A DNA stretch of 64,000 bases from Acidobacteriota bacterium (GTDB lineage Bacteria; Acidobacteriota; Terriglobia; Acidiferrales; UBA7541): assembly GCA_013289715.1 (NCBI GenBank), contig JABCZJ010000011.1:120799-184798 (forward strand). The letters are read 5' to 3'. The position numbers and the translations under genes are program-made. Below, one piece after another: positions 49,425 through 63,823 of the stretch; position 1 is the first letter of the stretch, and each line of letters opens with the position of its first letter. The notes under the pieces are model-generated. The model saw nothing but the letters and a program-made list of their open reading frames with translations, searched no databases and was not told the origin of the DNA.

Positions 49425-52400
49425 ATGCGATTCAAGCAGCCGCTTTGCATCGTTGCACTGCTCGCGTTGTTGCTGCCATTCATGGCCGCCGCGCAAAGCG
49501 TGGTGACCGGCGGAATTAGCGGGTCGATCACAGACCAAACTGGCGCAGTAATCGTCGGCGCGAAGATAACGCTGACGGACTCTGCGAGTGGGGAAGCGCA
49601 GGCCGTTACGTCGTCCTCCAGCGGCGTTTACGGTTTCTCGCTGTTGAAGCCCGGCCGCTACACCCTGTCAGTGACGCAGCAAGGGTTTAAGACGTCAGCG
49701 ACGGGTGTAGATGTGGTCTTGGGGCAGATCGTTGCAGTGAACATCAAGTTGGAAACAGGAAGCGTGAGCACGACGGTAGAAGTGACGACGCAAGCCGCGC
49801 AGCTGCAGACCGAAGACGCGAACATCACGACGACCTTCGACGCTCGGCAGATGACGGAAACGCCGAACCCCGGCGGCGACGTCACTTACATCGCGAACTC
49901 GGCGCCTGGCATTGTGGCGAACAACTCGACGGTTGGCGGCTACGGCAACTTCAGTGCTTTCGGGCTGCCGGCGGATGCGAACCTCTTTACCGTAAACGGG
50001 AATGACTACAACGATCCGTTCCTGAACCTGAACAACACCGGCGCCAGCAACCTGCTCCTCGGCGGCAACGAAATGCAAGAAGTCGCAATCGTCGCGAACG
50101 GCTACACGGGCCAGTACGGCCGTCAGGCGGGCGCCCAGGTTGACTATTCAACGAAGTCCGGCGGCAACGCTTATCACGGCGACCTGGTTTATTTCTGGAC
50201 CGGCCGGGAATTGACCGCGAACGACCCGATCAACAAGCTGGGTGAGCGACTCGGCGGCGCACCGAATACGCGCCCGTTCGCCAATAACAACCAGTGGGCG
50301 GCAGCTTTCGGCGGTCCTATTAAGAAGGATAAGGCTTTCTTCTTTGTGAACACCGAGGGTATCCGGTACATTTTCGGTTCCGTGCATCAGGTGACGCTGA
50401 TGACGCCGGCGTTTCAGAGTTATACGCTGGCCAACGTTCCGCAGGACGCCGCGACGCAAGCGTTCTATACGAATGCGTTCTCGCTCTACAACAACTCGCT
50501 GGGCATTGGCAAGGCACAGCCGAATCTCGCCAGTGCGACCAATCCAGCCGGGAGCTGCCTCGGATACGCGGTAGGCGCCGGGGGCATAATAAGTGACCCG
50601 ATTACAGGGGCCATTCTTCCCGCGGCGTTACAGCCCGGCGGAGCCACACCCGGAGCGTGCACGGAGGGTTACACGCAATCCGTTTCGAACGGCAACAAAG
50701 AATGGCTGCTGAGCGGACGGGTCGATTATTCCTTCAGCGACAAGGACAAGATTTTCGGTCGCGTAAAGTTCGACCGCGGCGTACAACCCACATACACGGA
50801 TTCCGTGAATCCAGCATTCAACGACAGCAGTGTTCAGCCCCAGGACGAAGGGCAGCTGAATTATACGCACCTGTTCAGCCCGAACGTGGTGAACAACTTC
50901 ATCGGATCGGTGCTGTACTACGCGGCGATCTTCGGCAACCCGGATCCGACGGCGGCTCTGGCCTTGTTTCCTGGCAACATCGCCTTCGTTGATGGTTCCG
51001 CTACGACTGCGCTCGGCACCGGTTCGGGAAACCCCGGCGGCTTTGCGGCCGGCTTCGAATACCCTCAAGGGCGCCACGTAACGCAGTGGCAGATTATTGA
51101 CGACCTCTCCGTCACCAAGGGAGATCATTCCTTCAAGATGGGAGTAAACTTCCGCCGGGACGACGTGAGCGACTATGCCTCTGAAACCCTGACGCAGTAT
51201 CCTGCAATCAACACCACGCTACTGGGCTTCGCCAACGACCAGGTTTTCTTGCCGTCCAATGCAGCCAACAGCTTCCCTGGCGGCGGTAACGTGTTGTACA
51301 ACTTCACCGCCACACCGCGTCAACCACTTGCCTTCTACAGCTTTGGCTTGTACTTCCAGGATGAATATCGGGTGAATTCGAAGCTGAAACTCACCATGAC
51401 CCTGCGTGCGGATCGCAATTCTGGCGGCGTTTGTCAGCATAATTGCGCCACGCTGCCGATTTCGCCGTTCAACGAAACGCCACATGGCGCGGATGTCCCG
51501 TACAATGCGGCGTTCCCGGGTGGTACTTTCCAGACGGGTTTGAAGCAGATTCTGCCAGACGTCGAGGCGGTTGTATTCGAACCCCGCTTCGGTTTTGCCT
51601 GGAGCCCAATCGGTGACAAGACTGTCATCCGCGGCGGGGTTGGTCTCTTCACCGACCTTTATCCCGGTGAAATTCTGGGCAACTACACAACGAACTTCCC
51701 AGTGGTGAATCCGTGGAACGTGGGGGCGGGCACTCTGGCGTTTGACCTGCAGCCGAGTTCGTCAACGGCCTTCCCCACTAGCGGCGTTAACGTCGCGCAA
51801 TCTTGCAACAGCGTTTTCGCTTCGAACTTCACTACCGGTGGAAACCTGAATACCTACGCGACTGCCGCGAATGGAATCAACGGCAAGTGCGTTAACCCGA
51901 ATACGGGCAATCTGATCGTTCCCAACGTGGCTGATACCGCGGGCAAGGTTTTGAACCCGAAGTACCTTGAATGGAACTTCGAGATTCAGCGCGCTCTTAC
52001 TCGCACCACCTCTGTGTCCATCAATTACGTGGGCAATCACGGTTTTGACGAGTTGATGGAGAACCCCTTCCTGAACTCCTTCTGCGACCCGGTTAACTGC
52101 ATCGGTGCGGGCTTCACCAATTCTGGTCTGCCGTCTACTGCGCCCGACCCACGCGTTGGCACCGTGACGCAGCTGACGAACGCCGGCCACTCCAATTACA
52201 ACGGAATCACCGTGTCGATCATGGAGAACGACTGGCACGGGCTTTCGGGACGCTTCAATTATTCCTACTCCCACTCGCTCGATGCCAACTCGAATGGTGG
52301 CATCAACCCGTTCAGCGTCATTAACAGCGTTCTCAACCAGGTCAATCCGTTCAACCCCAATGCCGGCTACTCCTCGTCGGACAACGACATCCGCCACAAC

Positions 52401-53015
52401 ATCAGCGCGAATTACATTTATGCGCTGCCGTTCAAGTCGGAAAATCGTATTACCAATCTGGCCGTTGCTGGTTGGCAGATTTCGGGCAACGTCTTCTTCC
52501 ACACGGGCTTCCCGTTCAGCATTCTCGATGGGGCCACGTTGGGAGGATTCGAATCCGCCGACAACCTGCAGGGTGCAACAATCATCGGGCAACCGGCCTC
52601 GACATTCACACAGCGCAATTTCTCGAACAGCAGCCCCTGCGCGGCTTCCTTGGCGGGCCCGCCATTCTCTCCTTGTTTCGGAACTGGTAACAACGTCCTT
52701 GCCCCTTCGACCAACTTCACGAACAGCGTGGTTGGGCGGAACGCGTTCATCGGACCGGGCTTCTTCGGAATGGATTTCAGCCTCCGCAAGACGTTCGATT
52801 TGACCGAGCGCTTCAAGTTCCAAATCGGCTTCAACGCCTATAACGTACTGAACCACCTGAACTATGGCACGGCGTCCGCGAACACCAGCGGCGCAATCGG
52901 TCCGTTCGGTAGCACCATCTTCACGGCGACCATGCCGACGTCTCCTTATGGGGCGTTCGCAGCGGCAGCGACGGACCAGAGGATTTGCCAGATTCAGGGC
53001 AAGCTAATCTTCTAA
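49425..53015 (+). CDS. Oar-like TonB-dependent receptor (paralogue 2)
   Basis: The product is 1196 aa. The signal peptide is residues 1-24 (CIVALLALLLPFMAAAQ). The CarboxypepD_reg-like domain has ISGSITDQTGAVIVGAKITL and YGFSLLKPGRYTLSVTQQGF. The plug has MTETPNPGGDVTYIANSAPG, NLFTVNGNDYNDPFLNLNNT and YGRQAGAQVDYSTKSGGNAY. The barrel ends ...RICQIQGKLIF with the terminal Phe. It shares long identical motifs with the receptor at 44225-47752. A strong terminator follows. Confidence 0.9.
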   Translation: MRFKQPLCIVALLALLLPFMAAAQSVVTGGISGSITDQTGAVIVGAKITLTDSASGEAQAVTSSSSGVYGFSLLKPGRYTLSVTQQGFKTSATGVDVVLGQIVAVNIKLETGSVSTTVEVTTQAAQLQTEDANITTTFDARQMTETPNPGGDVTYIANSAPGIVANNSTVGGYGNFSAFGLPADANLFTVNGNDYNDPFLNLNNTGASNLLLGGNEMQEVAIVANGYTGQYGRQAGAQVDYSTKSGGNAYHGDLVYFWTGRELTANDPINKLGERLGGAPNTRPFANNNQWAAAFGGPIKKDKAFFFVNTEGIRYIFGSVHQVTLMTPAFQSYTLANVPQDAATQAFYTNAFSLYNNSLGIGKAQPNLASATNPAGSCLGYAVGAGGIISDPITGAILPAALQPGGATPGACTEGYTQSVSNGNKEWLLSGRVDYSFSDKDKIFGRVKFDRGVQPTYTDSVNPAFNDSSVQPQDEGQLNYTHLFSPNVVNNFIGSVLYYAAIFGNPDPTAALALFPGNIAFVDGSATTALGTGSGNPGGFAAGFEYPQGRHVTQWQIIDDLSVTKGDHSFKMGVNFRRDDVSDYASETLTQYPAINTTLLGFANDQVFLPSNAANSFPGGGNVLYNFTATPRQPLAFYSFGLYFQDEYRVNSKLKLTMTLRADRNSGGVCQHNCATLPISPFNETPHGADVPYNAAFPGGTFQTGLKQILPDVEAVVFEPRFGFAWSPIGDKTVIRGGVGLFTDLYPGEILGNYTTNFPVVNPWNVGAGTLAFDLQPSSSTAFPTSGVNVAQSCNSVFASNFTTGGNLNTYATAANGINGKCVNPNTGNLIVPNVADTAGKVLNPKYLEWNFEIQRALTRTTSVSINYVGNHGFDELMENPFLNSFCDPVNCIGAGFTNSGLPSTAPDPRVGTVTQLTNAGHSNYNGITVSIMENDWHGLSGRFNYSYSHSLDANSNGGINPFSVINSVLNQVNPFNPNAGYSSSDNDIRHNISANYIYALPFKSENRITNLAVAGWQISGNVFFHTGFPFSILDGATLGGFESADNLQGATIIGQPASTFTQRNFSNSSPCAASLAGPPFSPCFGTGNNVLAPSTNFTNSVVGRNAFIGPGFFGMDFSLRKTFDLTERFKFQIGFNAYNVLNHLNYGTASANTSGAIGPFGSTIFTATMPTSPYGAFAAAATDQRICQIQGKLIF

Positions 53016-53038
53016 CCTCCCTTTCGGGAGTTAGCAGC

Positions 53039-53071
53039 AAAAAGGGCGACACTTCGGAGTCGCCCTTTTTT
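53039..53071 (+). terminator. strong rho-independent terminator
   Basis: AAAAAGGGCGAC-loop-GTCGCCCTTTTTT: a 12-bp stem with an ACTTCGGA loop, 24 bp after the receptor stop. The group II intron begins immediately after it. Confidence 0.85.
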
Positions 53072-53075
53072 ATTG

Positions 53076-53700
53076 GTACGCCGAGCACGTTCGATAGTCT
53101 GGAGGTAAAAGTCCTCTTCACAACCTGATAGAGGTGAAGTGATAGCGAAGCGCAAGGGCGTCGCCGCGAGGCGGGGTCTGAAGGAAGTGTGGAGCAAAAG
53201 CGCGAGCCAATGTACAAGAACCGAATCTGAGGCGTGAGTGTCGGGCGAGCGGGCCCGTGATCGCGAAGCCCATATCTATCAAGGACGCAAAGCGTAAATT
53301 CGGTGGTTGCGCGCGGAAAGTGGTCGAACTTATCTCGGGAGATCTGCTGCACGTCATGAATTCGTGACTGAGAGTGGAGCAATTCACCCTGATCCAGCAG
53401 CAGAAGTCAGCAGTGGGCGTAGTACTCATGCCAGTGAGGAAGGCCCAAACAGTGAGAGCGAGTAGTAGAACGTAGAACTCGCGGGTGGCACTGCGCCAGC
53501 CAATCAGCTTCGGCTGAGCTTTACAGGTTCAGCAGACGGTGAAGCCGAAACGGAAACCTGCAGAGTGGCGAAGCCCTTGTGGCGAACGACGACTCGAACC
53601 TCCGGCCTGTAAAGGCTCAACTTGCTGAACCGCCGTATGCGGACCCGCCTATACCGTGGTGTGGGAGGGGCGAGCAGGTGACTGCTCCCCCTATCCCGAT
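53076..53700 (+). ncRNA. ORF-less group II intron (remnant)
   Basis: The 5' end is probably GTACG (53076), with domain I landmarks GGAGGTAAAAGTCCTC, AACCTGATAGAGGTGAAGTG, TCTGAAGGAAG and CAAGAACCGAATCTGAGGCG, then GGTAAATTCGGTGG-like and GGGAGATCTG blocks. The 3' end has GAACCGCCGTATGCGGACCC, TACCGTGGTGTGGG (domain V), GGGGCGAGCAGGTGACTGCT and CCCTATCCCGAT (domain VI). About 625 nt, with no reverse-transcriptase ORF in the domain IV position. Splicing competence is unknown. Its position directly after a terminator hairpin is typical of class C introns. Confidence 0.7.
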
Positions 53701-53838
53701 CGACTGGCACACTTCGCGGCTGGTCTGCGGCTTCGCTATAATCCGTGTGGGATGCGATTGCCGGGCGACGTAGGAGCTTCGGTGATTGAGTGGAAGGCGA
53801 GGAGCCAGAGGTGAATCGTAGCGGCCGTCTAAGCTCGG

Positions 53839-54885
53839 CTACTTAGTTGGCGAGTCACCCGTCGAAGGTGGCTTTGCGTCTCCAAACTTCTGTGCGACCT
53901 GGGTGCGGAGCTCTTTCGCGCGCAGGCCAGCCGCACTATCGGGATCGAGCTTGATGTAGGCGTCGAGATCCAGCAGAAGCGCGGAGTAATTCTTTTCGTT
54001 TAGATGCACGTTCGAAAGCAGGCGATAAACAATCGGGGAAGCCGGAGCGAGTGAGCGGGCCTGCTCGGCGGCTTTCCCAGCGCCGGCGAAATTTTTCTGA
54101 TTGAGCAAGACCCGACCCAGCTCGTAGTATCCCAGCCAGAAGTTGGGGTTCAATTCGATCCCGTGGCGGATGTCTTTTTCGCCTTCGGCGGAATCTCCCT
54201 TATTTACCAGCAGAGCGCCAAGGCCGACCGCGGCCTCACCGTATTTGTCGCTGCTGATATCAAGTGACTGGCGAAAGGCCCTTTCCGCGTCAGCAGAGTT
54301 GCCCAGCGACACGTAGGCCATCGCGGCCTGGTAATACGCTTCGTAGTAGCCGGGAGCGATGGAAATCGCTTGCTGCAGGTCTTGCAGGCCGCCCTGAGCA
54401 TTTTTGTCCTGGTAGATCTTTTTCTCGCCCGACGCGACCAAGTCGCGAGCCTTCTGCGGCATGGACATCTCGTGTGTCGAGACTCTCGATGCGGGGGCCG
54501 GCGCAGGGGAATTGCTGGGAAGAGGCTTGAGGAATACGGACATGCCACGGTCGGACCCAAAGCTCAGGTCCAGATGGACGTCCTGTGATTGAAAACCGTT
54601 AGCGCTGACCGAGAGGATATACGTGTTGCGATTAATGCCTCGAAAGAAAAATTCTCCCGAGTCATTTGCGATCGTTTCCGCCACCCGATTGCCGCCGCTG
54701 TCGCACAAGCGAACAGCGGCTTGAGAAACCCGTTGATTGTGGGAATCGGAAAAAACAGTGCCGGTCACGCTGACGGTGTTGGTGTCGCCTGCGATCCCGC
54801 GCTGTGCCAACGCGTGATGAGGGAGCAGCGCAAAACAGCAAAGACCGAGAGCGAATGGAGCGAGTCGCGTCATAGGACTCTTCAC
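53839..54885 (-). CDS. secreted TPR protein with carboxypeptidase-regulatory-like domain
   Basis: The product is 348 aa. The signal peptide is residues 1-27. A CarboxypepD_reg-like Ig domain (SVTGTVFSDSHNQRVSQAAV, GEFFFRGINRNTYILSVSAN) is followed by a proline-rich linker and about five TPR units, such as YYEAYYQAAMAYVSLGNSAD, LNPNFWLGYYELGRVLLNQK and LAPASPIVYRLLSNVHLNEK. It is probably a periplasmic scaffold. It shares the Ig domain type with the neighbouring receptors. Confidence 0.82.
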   Translation of the reverse strand: MKSPMTRLAPFALGLCCFALLPHHALAQRGIAGDTNTVSVTGTVFSDSHNQRVSQAAVRLCDSGGNRVAETIANDSGEFFFRGINRNTYILSVSANGFQSQDVHLDLSFGSDRGMSVFLKPLPSNSPAPAPASRVSTHEMSMPQKARDLVASGEKKIYQDKNAQGGLQDLQQAISIAPGYYEAYYQAAMAYVSLGNSADAERAFRQSLDISSDKYGEAAVGLGALLVNKGDSAEGEKDIRHGIELNPNFWLGYYELGRVLLNQKNFAGAGKAAEQARSLAPASPIVYRLLSNVHLNEKNYSALLLDLDAYIKLDPDSAAGLRAKELRTQVAQKFGDAKPPSTGDSPTK

Positions 54886-55015
54886 CCAGCTAATTGAGGC
54901 GAATCATACCACTTTAAAGCAGCGTCGGCGGATGATTTTGAAGTTGCGGCGAGGATTCCGCGGGCGACTCGCGGGAATTGCGCGGAGCAAGGATCGCAAC
55001 GTCTAGGGTGCCGCG

Positions 55016-56119
<1,104 letters not shown>

Positions 56120-56312
56120 AAATTTCTATTGTAGCTGATTTTCGAGGCTTCTTCGCAGGGTGATTCGGGAGGGGCGATGCGGCATCTTCGCGGCGCTTGC
56201 TCCGAGCTGTAGAACTGGAAAGGCTTGGTTGATGAAAAAGGCAGTGGCTGTCGATCAGTGGCGGGTGGCTAGAATCCCCGCGCGCAAGCGCTTTCCGCTG
56301 AAGTGGCTGCGT

Positions 56313-57236
56313 TCACGGCGCGGCGGGGAAATGACGGAAGCCGTGCGAGGCTACGAGAAAACCCAGAAACAGGAATGAATTGTAGCTGACATGCAGCAGG
56401 TAGCTGGCGACGACGGTATGCGTCCGGGCGCGGGCGAGGGTGAAGACGATCCCAACGACGACCAGCAGGGCGATTTGGGCCCAGCCGCCCCACAACTGTG
56501 ATGCGTGCAGCAATCCGAACAACGTGCCCGTGATGAGAACGCTGGCATTGATGCCGAAGCTGCGCGCGACGACGGGATAGATGTAACCGCGGAAGATTGT
56601 TTCCTCCAGCACGGGTGCGAGAAGGACGCCAAGTGACATGAGCAGCAGAGCGCTGCGGCGATCTTGAAAAAATTGTTCGATGGGCATTTTGGCGTTGTTC
56701 TTGAACGCCGAGGAAGAAATAGTCACCAGGATTGCGAGCATGCAACCGCTGAAAATCAATCCGAGGTAGGCGGCCGCGCGGGGCGTATGGCCGGTTTCCA
56801 GGTTACGCCAGCCGACGGTGCGCCAGAAAGGCTTGCGGAAGCTGTGACGCATTTGCGTGGCGAGATAGGCGAGCAAGACAACGGATAACAGCGCTTGATT
56901 CAGGATGAGGAAAAGATTTCTATCACCGGCGACATCCTGGACTTGGCGAAAGCTGACGCCCGCAATCGCGAAACCTTTGATGAGAAGCAGACTCACTACG
57001 AATGTTCCGGAGATGGCGACGGCGACCAGAAACAGTAAGTCCATCCAGCCCCAGGGGACGCGAAGGTCTTCAGGGAGCAGCGGATCGATTGGGCCCAGAT
57101 AGCCGGGCGTGATGGAGGCTTCGAGACGGGGGCTGAGAGGTTCCGGCGTTGGCTCTGAGGAGCTCGCGGGGTCTGACTGCGGGGGATTGTTATCGTCGAA
57201 GGTCATTCGAGAGCGATGTTGATTATCCTCGTTCAC
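56313..57236 (-). CDS. CPBP-family intramembrane metalloprotease
   Basis: The product is 307 aa. The N-terminus is a polar, Pro-rich 60 residues, followed by several transmembrane helices (DLLFLVAVAISGTFVVSLLL, LILNQALLSVVLLAYLA, LGLIFSGCMLAILVTIS). The CPBP motifs are APVLEETIFRGYIYP (EExxxR) and LFGLLHAS (FxxxH). These Rce1-like proteins cleave or protect membrane peptides. The start is GTG 57236, or ATG 57206 ten codons in; neither has a strong ribosome binding site. Confidence 0.88.
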   Translation of the reverse strand: MNEDNQHRSRMTFDDNNPPQSDPASSSEPTPEPLSPRLEASITPGYLGPIDPLLPEDLRVPWGWMDLLFLVAVAISGTFVVSLLLIKGFAIAGVSFRQVQDVAGDRNLFLILNQALLSVVLLAYLATQMRHSFRKPFWRTVGWRNLETGHTPRAAAYLGLIFSGCMLAILVTISSSAFKNNAKMPIEQFFQDRRSALLLMSLGVLLAPVLEETIFRGYIYPVVARSFGINASVLITGTLFGLLHASQLWGGWAQIALLVVVGIVFTLARARTHTVVASYLLHVSYNSFLFLGFLVASHGFRHFPAAP

Positions 57237-57395
57237 TATACTTCATTCGGCGCCGGGCGAAAAATTGCCGGCGCCTGGTTTCAAGAACAGGACGCACGGT
57301 CGCTGCGTGACCGCGGCGGGCGGGTCTGAGACCCGCGCCCCTACGGAAGACTCGCGCGAGGTCTGCAGCATTGGCTTGGCATGCAGCGCCCCGAA

Positions 57396-60233
57396 CTACT
57401 GCTCGTTAACGGACTTTTTGTTTGCGCCGTTTGCGCTGGTGCCGTTGCCGTTCAGGGCGCGGGCTAGAATTTGTCCGGTGTAGGATTTTTTCACGCGGGC
57501 AACTTGTTCGGGCGAACCTTGGGCTACGATACGGCCGCCTTCTTCGCCGCCTTCGGGGCCGAGATCGATGATCCAGTCGGCTTGTTTGATGACGTCAAGA
57601 TTGTGTTCGATGATCAGGACCGTGTTGCCGAGAGTGACGAGGCGGTTGAGGACGTCGAGAAGTTTTTTGACGTCGTCAAAATGGAGGCCGGTGGTGGGCT
57701 CGTCGAGAATGTAGAGCGTGCGGCCGGTCTGGCGCTTGGAAAGTTCGCGCGCGAGCTTGGTGCGTTGGGCTTCGCCGCCGGAAATTGTGGTGGCGGATTG
57801 TCCGAGCTGCACGTAGCCGAGACCGACGTCCACCAGAGTTTGGAGTTTGATCTGGATGGCGGGGATGTTTTCCAGGACTTTGAGAGCTTCTTCGATGGGG
57901 AGATCGAGAAGATCGGAAATGGAGAGGCCTTTGTAACGCACGGCAAGAGTTTCGGCGTTGTAGCGCTTGCCGCGGCAGACTTCGCAGGTGACGTAGACGT
58001 CGGGTAGGAAATTCATTTCGATGCGGCGCTGGCCGTCGCCCTGGCAGGCTTCGCAGCGTCCGCCTTTTACATTGAAGCTGAAACGGCCGGGTCGATAGCC
58101 GCGTTCGCGAGATTCCGGAAGCATGGCGTAAAGCTCGCGAATGGGCGCGAAAACGCCGGTATAGGTGGCGGGATTGGAGCGCGGCGTGCGGCCGATGGGC
58201 GCCTGGTCAATCTGAACGACTTTATCGATGTGTTCGATGCCGGTGATGGCGCGATGCGCGCCGGGCTTTTCCATGGAGCGATAGAGTTTCGCGGCGAGGG
58301 CGCGATAGAGAATGTCGTTGATGAGCGTGGATTTTCCGGAGCCGGAGACTCCGGTGACGACGGTCATTAGGCCTAGCGGCAGAGTGACGTCAATATTTTT
58401 CAGGTTGTGGCCATGAGCGCCGAGGATGGCGATCGATTTTCCGTTGGGGCTGCGGCGGGTTTCGGGGACGGCGATTTTTACTTTGCCCGAGAGGTATTGG
58501 CCGGTGAGTGACCCCGGATTGGCGGCGATTTCGGCGGGCGCGCCTGCGGCGACTAGGTATCCGCCCGCTTTTCCGGCGCCGGGGCCCAGATCCACGACGT
58601 AATTGGCGCGACGGATGGTTTCCTCGTCGTGCTCGACGACGAGAACCGTGTTGCCCAGGTCGCGCAAGGTTTCTAGCGTATTGAGCAGGCGGCCATTGTC
58701 GCGAGCGTGCAAGCCGATGGACGGCTCATCCAGCACGTAGAGCACGCCGCGCAGGCGCGAGCCGATTTGAGTGGCGAGGCGGATGCGCTGGGCTTCACCG
58801 CCGGAAAGCGTAGCGGCCGAACGGTCGAGGGTGAGGTAGCCGAGGCCGACGTTGAGAAGAAATTCCAGACGCTCGGCGATTTCGGTGAGCGGGCGTCCGG
58901 CAATTTTGTGCTGGCGCAGGGTGAGCTTGGCGCGGATTTTATCTACTGCGGCGCGCGCGGCTGTAAGCGGCAGTTCGGTGAAATCGGCGATGGAGAGACC
59001 CGCGATTTTCACGGCGAGGCTTTCGGGACGCAAGCGGCGCTCGTTGCACGCGGTGCAGGGAGCAGGCGACATGTACTGCGTAAGCCATTCGCGGTAATTG
59101 TCGGATTTCGATTCTTCGAGATTGGATTCCAGATGCGCTAGGAGGCCCGGAAAGTTGAGTTCCTTGGTGTTCTTGCCGTCGGCGGGATTGCCCTGGAGAA
59201 TCAAGTTCTGCGTTTTGCGCGAAAGTTGTTCGAAGGGCGTGTCCAGATCGAATTTGTAGGCCGCAGCGGCCAGACGCATGGTGCGCTGCAGATACGTCGA
59301 GCCCGAACCGGGGCCGAGGCCGCCTTCGAAGAGCGGCTTGGTCCAATCCACAATTACTTTGGAAGGATCGAAATCGTATTTCGAGCCTAGGCCGTGGCAT
59401 TCCGGGCAAGCGCCGTAGGGCGAATTGAAGCTGAAGGAACGCGGCTCGAGTTGCGGAACGGAAATGCCGCAATCGGGGCAAGCGAGTTTCTCGGAATAGA
59501 CGTGCTCCTCTCCACCAACGACGACGATGGTAACGAGCCCTCCGGTGAGCTTCAGCGCGGTTTCAACGGACTGCTCGAGGCGTTGCGCGATGCCATTTTT
59601 CAGCAGCAGGCGATCCACTACGATTTCGATGGTGTGATTCTTGCGGCGGTCGAGCGGAATGGGCTCGTCGAGATTGACGAGGTCGCCATCCACACGAGCG
59701 CGAACGTAGCCTTCCTTGGCATATTTCTCGAGTTCCTTTTTGTATTCACCTTTGCGGCCGCGAACTACCGGGGCGAGAACCATGATGCGGTCGTCGGGTT
59801 TCAATGCCAGCACCGACTGCACAATTTGTTCGGTGGATTGGCGCGTGATGGGCTTGCCGCAATTGGGGCAGTGCGGTGAGCCAATGGCGCTGTAAACCAC
59901 GCGCAGGTAATCGTAAATTTCGGTGATGGTGCCGACGGTCGAGCGCGGTGAGCGCGTGGTAGTTTTTTGTTCGATGGCGATGGAAGGCGAAAGACCTTCG
60001 ACGGAATCGACGTCAGGGCGTTCCATCTGGTCGAGAAATTGACGAGCGTAGGCAGAGAGAGATTCGACGTAGCGGCGCTGACCTTCGGCGTAGAGAGTGT
60101 CAAAAGCGAGCGAGGATTTGCCGGAACCGGAAAGCCCTGTAATGACCGTGAGCGTATTGCGGGGTATTTCCAGATGGATATTCTTCAGGTTGTGCTGCCG
60201 GGCGCCCCGGATAACGATTTTTTTCAGGCCCAT
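57396..60233 (-). CDS. uvrA: excinuclease ABC subunit A
   Basis: The product is 945 aa, full length. It is the damage-recognition ATPase of nucleotide excision repair and acts with UvrB and UvrC in the cytoplasm. Two ABC ATPase modules are present: Walker [13 protein letters not shown] (about residue 31) and [13 protein letters not shown] (about residue 640), with signatures LSGGEAQR and ISGGEAQR. Zinc-binding Cys clusters CPNCGKP, CPDCG ... CPECHG and [16 protein letters not shown] / CEVCRGKRY are visible. A Gly/Asn tail ends [16 protein letters not shown]. Confidence 0.96.
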   Translation of the reverse strand: MGLKKIVIRGARQHNLKNIHLEIPRNTLTVITGLSGSGKSSLAFDTLYAEGQRRYVESLSAYARQFLDQMERPDVDSVEGLSPSIAIEQKTTTRSPRSTVGTITEIYDYLRVVYSAIGSPHCPNCGKPITRQSTEQIVQSVLALKPDDRIMVLAPVVRGRKGEYKKELEKYAKEGYVRARVDGDLVNLDEPIPLDRRKNHTIEIVVDRLLLKNGIAQRLEQSVETALKLTGGLVTIVVVGGEEHVYSEKLACPDCGISVPQLEPRSFSFNSPYGACPECHGLGSKYDFDPSKVIVDWTKPLFEGGLGPGSGSTYLQRTMRLAAAAYKFDLDTPFEQLSRKTQNLILQGNPADGKNTKELNFPGLLAHLESNLEESKSDNYREWLTQYMSPAPCTACNERRLRPESLAVKIAGLSIADFTELPLTAARAAVDKIRAKLTLRQHKIAGRPLTEIAERLEFLLNVGLGYLTLDRSAATLSGGEAQRIRLATQIGSRLRGVLYVLDEPSIGLHARDNGRLLNTLETLRDLGNTVLVVEHDEETIRRANYVVDLGPGAGKAGGYLVAAGAPAEIAANPGSLTGQYLSGKVKIAVPETRRSPNGKSIAILGAHGHNLKNIDVTLPLGLMTVVTGVSGSGKSTLINDILYRALAAKLYRSMEKPGAHRAITGIEHIDKVVQIDQAPIGRTPRSNPATYTGVFAPIRELYAMLPESRERGYRPGRFSFNVKGGRCEACQGDGQRRIEMNFLPDVYVTCEVCRGKRYNAETLAVRYKGLSISDLLDLPIEEALKVLENIPAIQIKLQTLVDVGLGYVQLGQSATTISGGEAQRTKLARELSKRQTGRTLYILDEPTTGLHFDDVKKLLDVLNRLVTLGNTVLIIEHNLDVIKQADWIIDLGPEGGEEGGRIVAQGSPEQVARVKKSYTGQILARALNGNGTSANGANKKSVNEQ

Positions 60234-60729
60234 GTTGGGATGGGATGCTCCCTACAGGATGCAACGTCATACACTGGGTAAAATGCGCCCAGTGTAATCT
60301 ACTAACATAGCAAGCTGGCAACGGTTCGGTCAAGGAGCAGCGCGCGTACGAAAATAAATCGAACTCAATTAGAGATGACGGTGACGAGGGGGGAAATTTT
60401 GCCCTGGAGCTTGGATTTTTTACTTGGGGGCGAAAGTCGGAAAGGCTGTGTTTTCAATAGGATGAGTTTGGTTCCCGGCGTGCGATGGGTATGGACGTCA
60501 GAGGGAAGGAAAGCCGAGGATCCCTTTAGGGGATTGAGGGCTGGGCCGGCTTCCTTCCCTCGGCCTCTCCCGTCATATTCATATTTTTCATACGGGCCTA
60601 AAACGGCGGGGGCGTCTTCATTCTGCTGGTGCTGCTTGCTCACCGCGTTTTCGCTAACCTGCGTAATCCAGTCGATATAAAAATGCGTGGGAAGAAAAAT
60701 TCCAATCCCGTTTACAATCTAGGGACGGC
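60234..60729 (+). other. intergenic region between uvrA and tRNA-Asn
   Basis: About 495 bp. Opposed open frames at 60375-60680 (+) and 60365-60643 (-) lack ribosome binding sites and motifs, and I do not call them. Confidence 0.4.
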
Positions 60730-60805
60730 TGGGGCGTGGTCCAATTGGTAGGACACCTCACTGTTAATGAGGACGGTGTTGGTTCGAGTCCAACCGCCCC
60801 AGCCA
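60730..60805 (+). tRNA. tRNA-Asn (anticodon GTT)
   Basis: A 76-nt cloverleaf: acceptor TGGGGCG/CGCCCCA (7 bp), D arm GTCC-AATTGGTA-GGAC, and anticodon arm CCTCA-CTGTTAA-TGAGG with anticodon GTT. The T arm is TTGG-TTCGAGT-CCAA. Discriminator G and CCA are encoded. Confidence 0.95.
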
Positions 60806-61116
60806 ACCTTTCCGTCTGAAAGAAAAGGCCTTCCATCGCCTGTTCGCACGGTGTGCCCCGTGTGTACCTCACTGGATGAAATTTCTTATCCGAGCTCGGC
60901 TTGGGGATGAACGTCCTTTATCATTCGGAATCGCGATAAAGAGGTACCCCTCGGGAAGGCGAGACCGTAGCGGAGTGGTGAGCACTTGGGCGAGAGTCGA
61001 AATCCCGTTCTTGCAGTCGCATTGGCAAACACGAGCCGACTTCTCCGGACGAATACGCACCATGGAACCCGCATACCTTCCGATTAGCCATCCGGACAGC
61101 ATGACCTGTAGGGTTA
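60806..61116 (+). other. intergenic region after tRNA-Asn
   Basis: An open frame at 60876-61127 (+, 83 codons) overlaps open frames on the minus strand and has no ribosome binding site or recognisable motif. I see no integrase or att-like repeat next to the tRNA. Confidence 0.4.

Positions 61117-63823
<2,707 letters not shown>

Noticed and set aside
52921..53382. Leftward open frame over the receptor end and the intron
   Set aside because: It crosses a terminator and the conserved RNA landmarks of the group II intron. There is no ribosome binding site.
60730..61116. tRNA-Asn as an integration site
   Set aside because: The tRNA is intact, but no 3' duplicate, integrase or foreign cargo lies beside it in the window.
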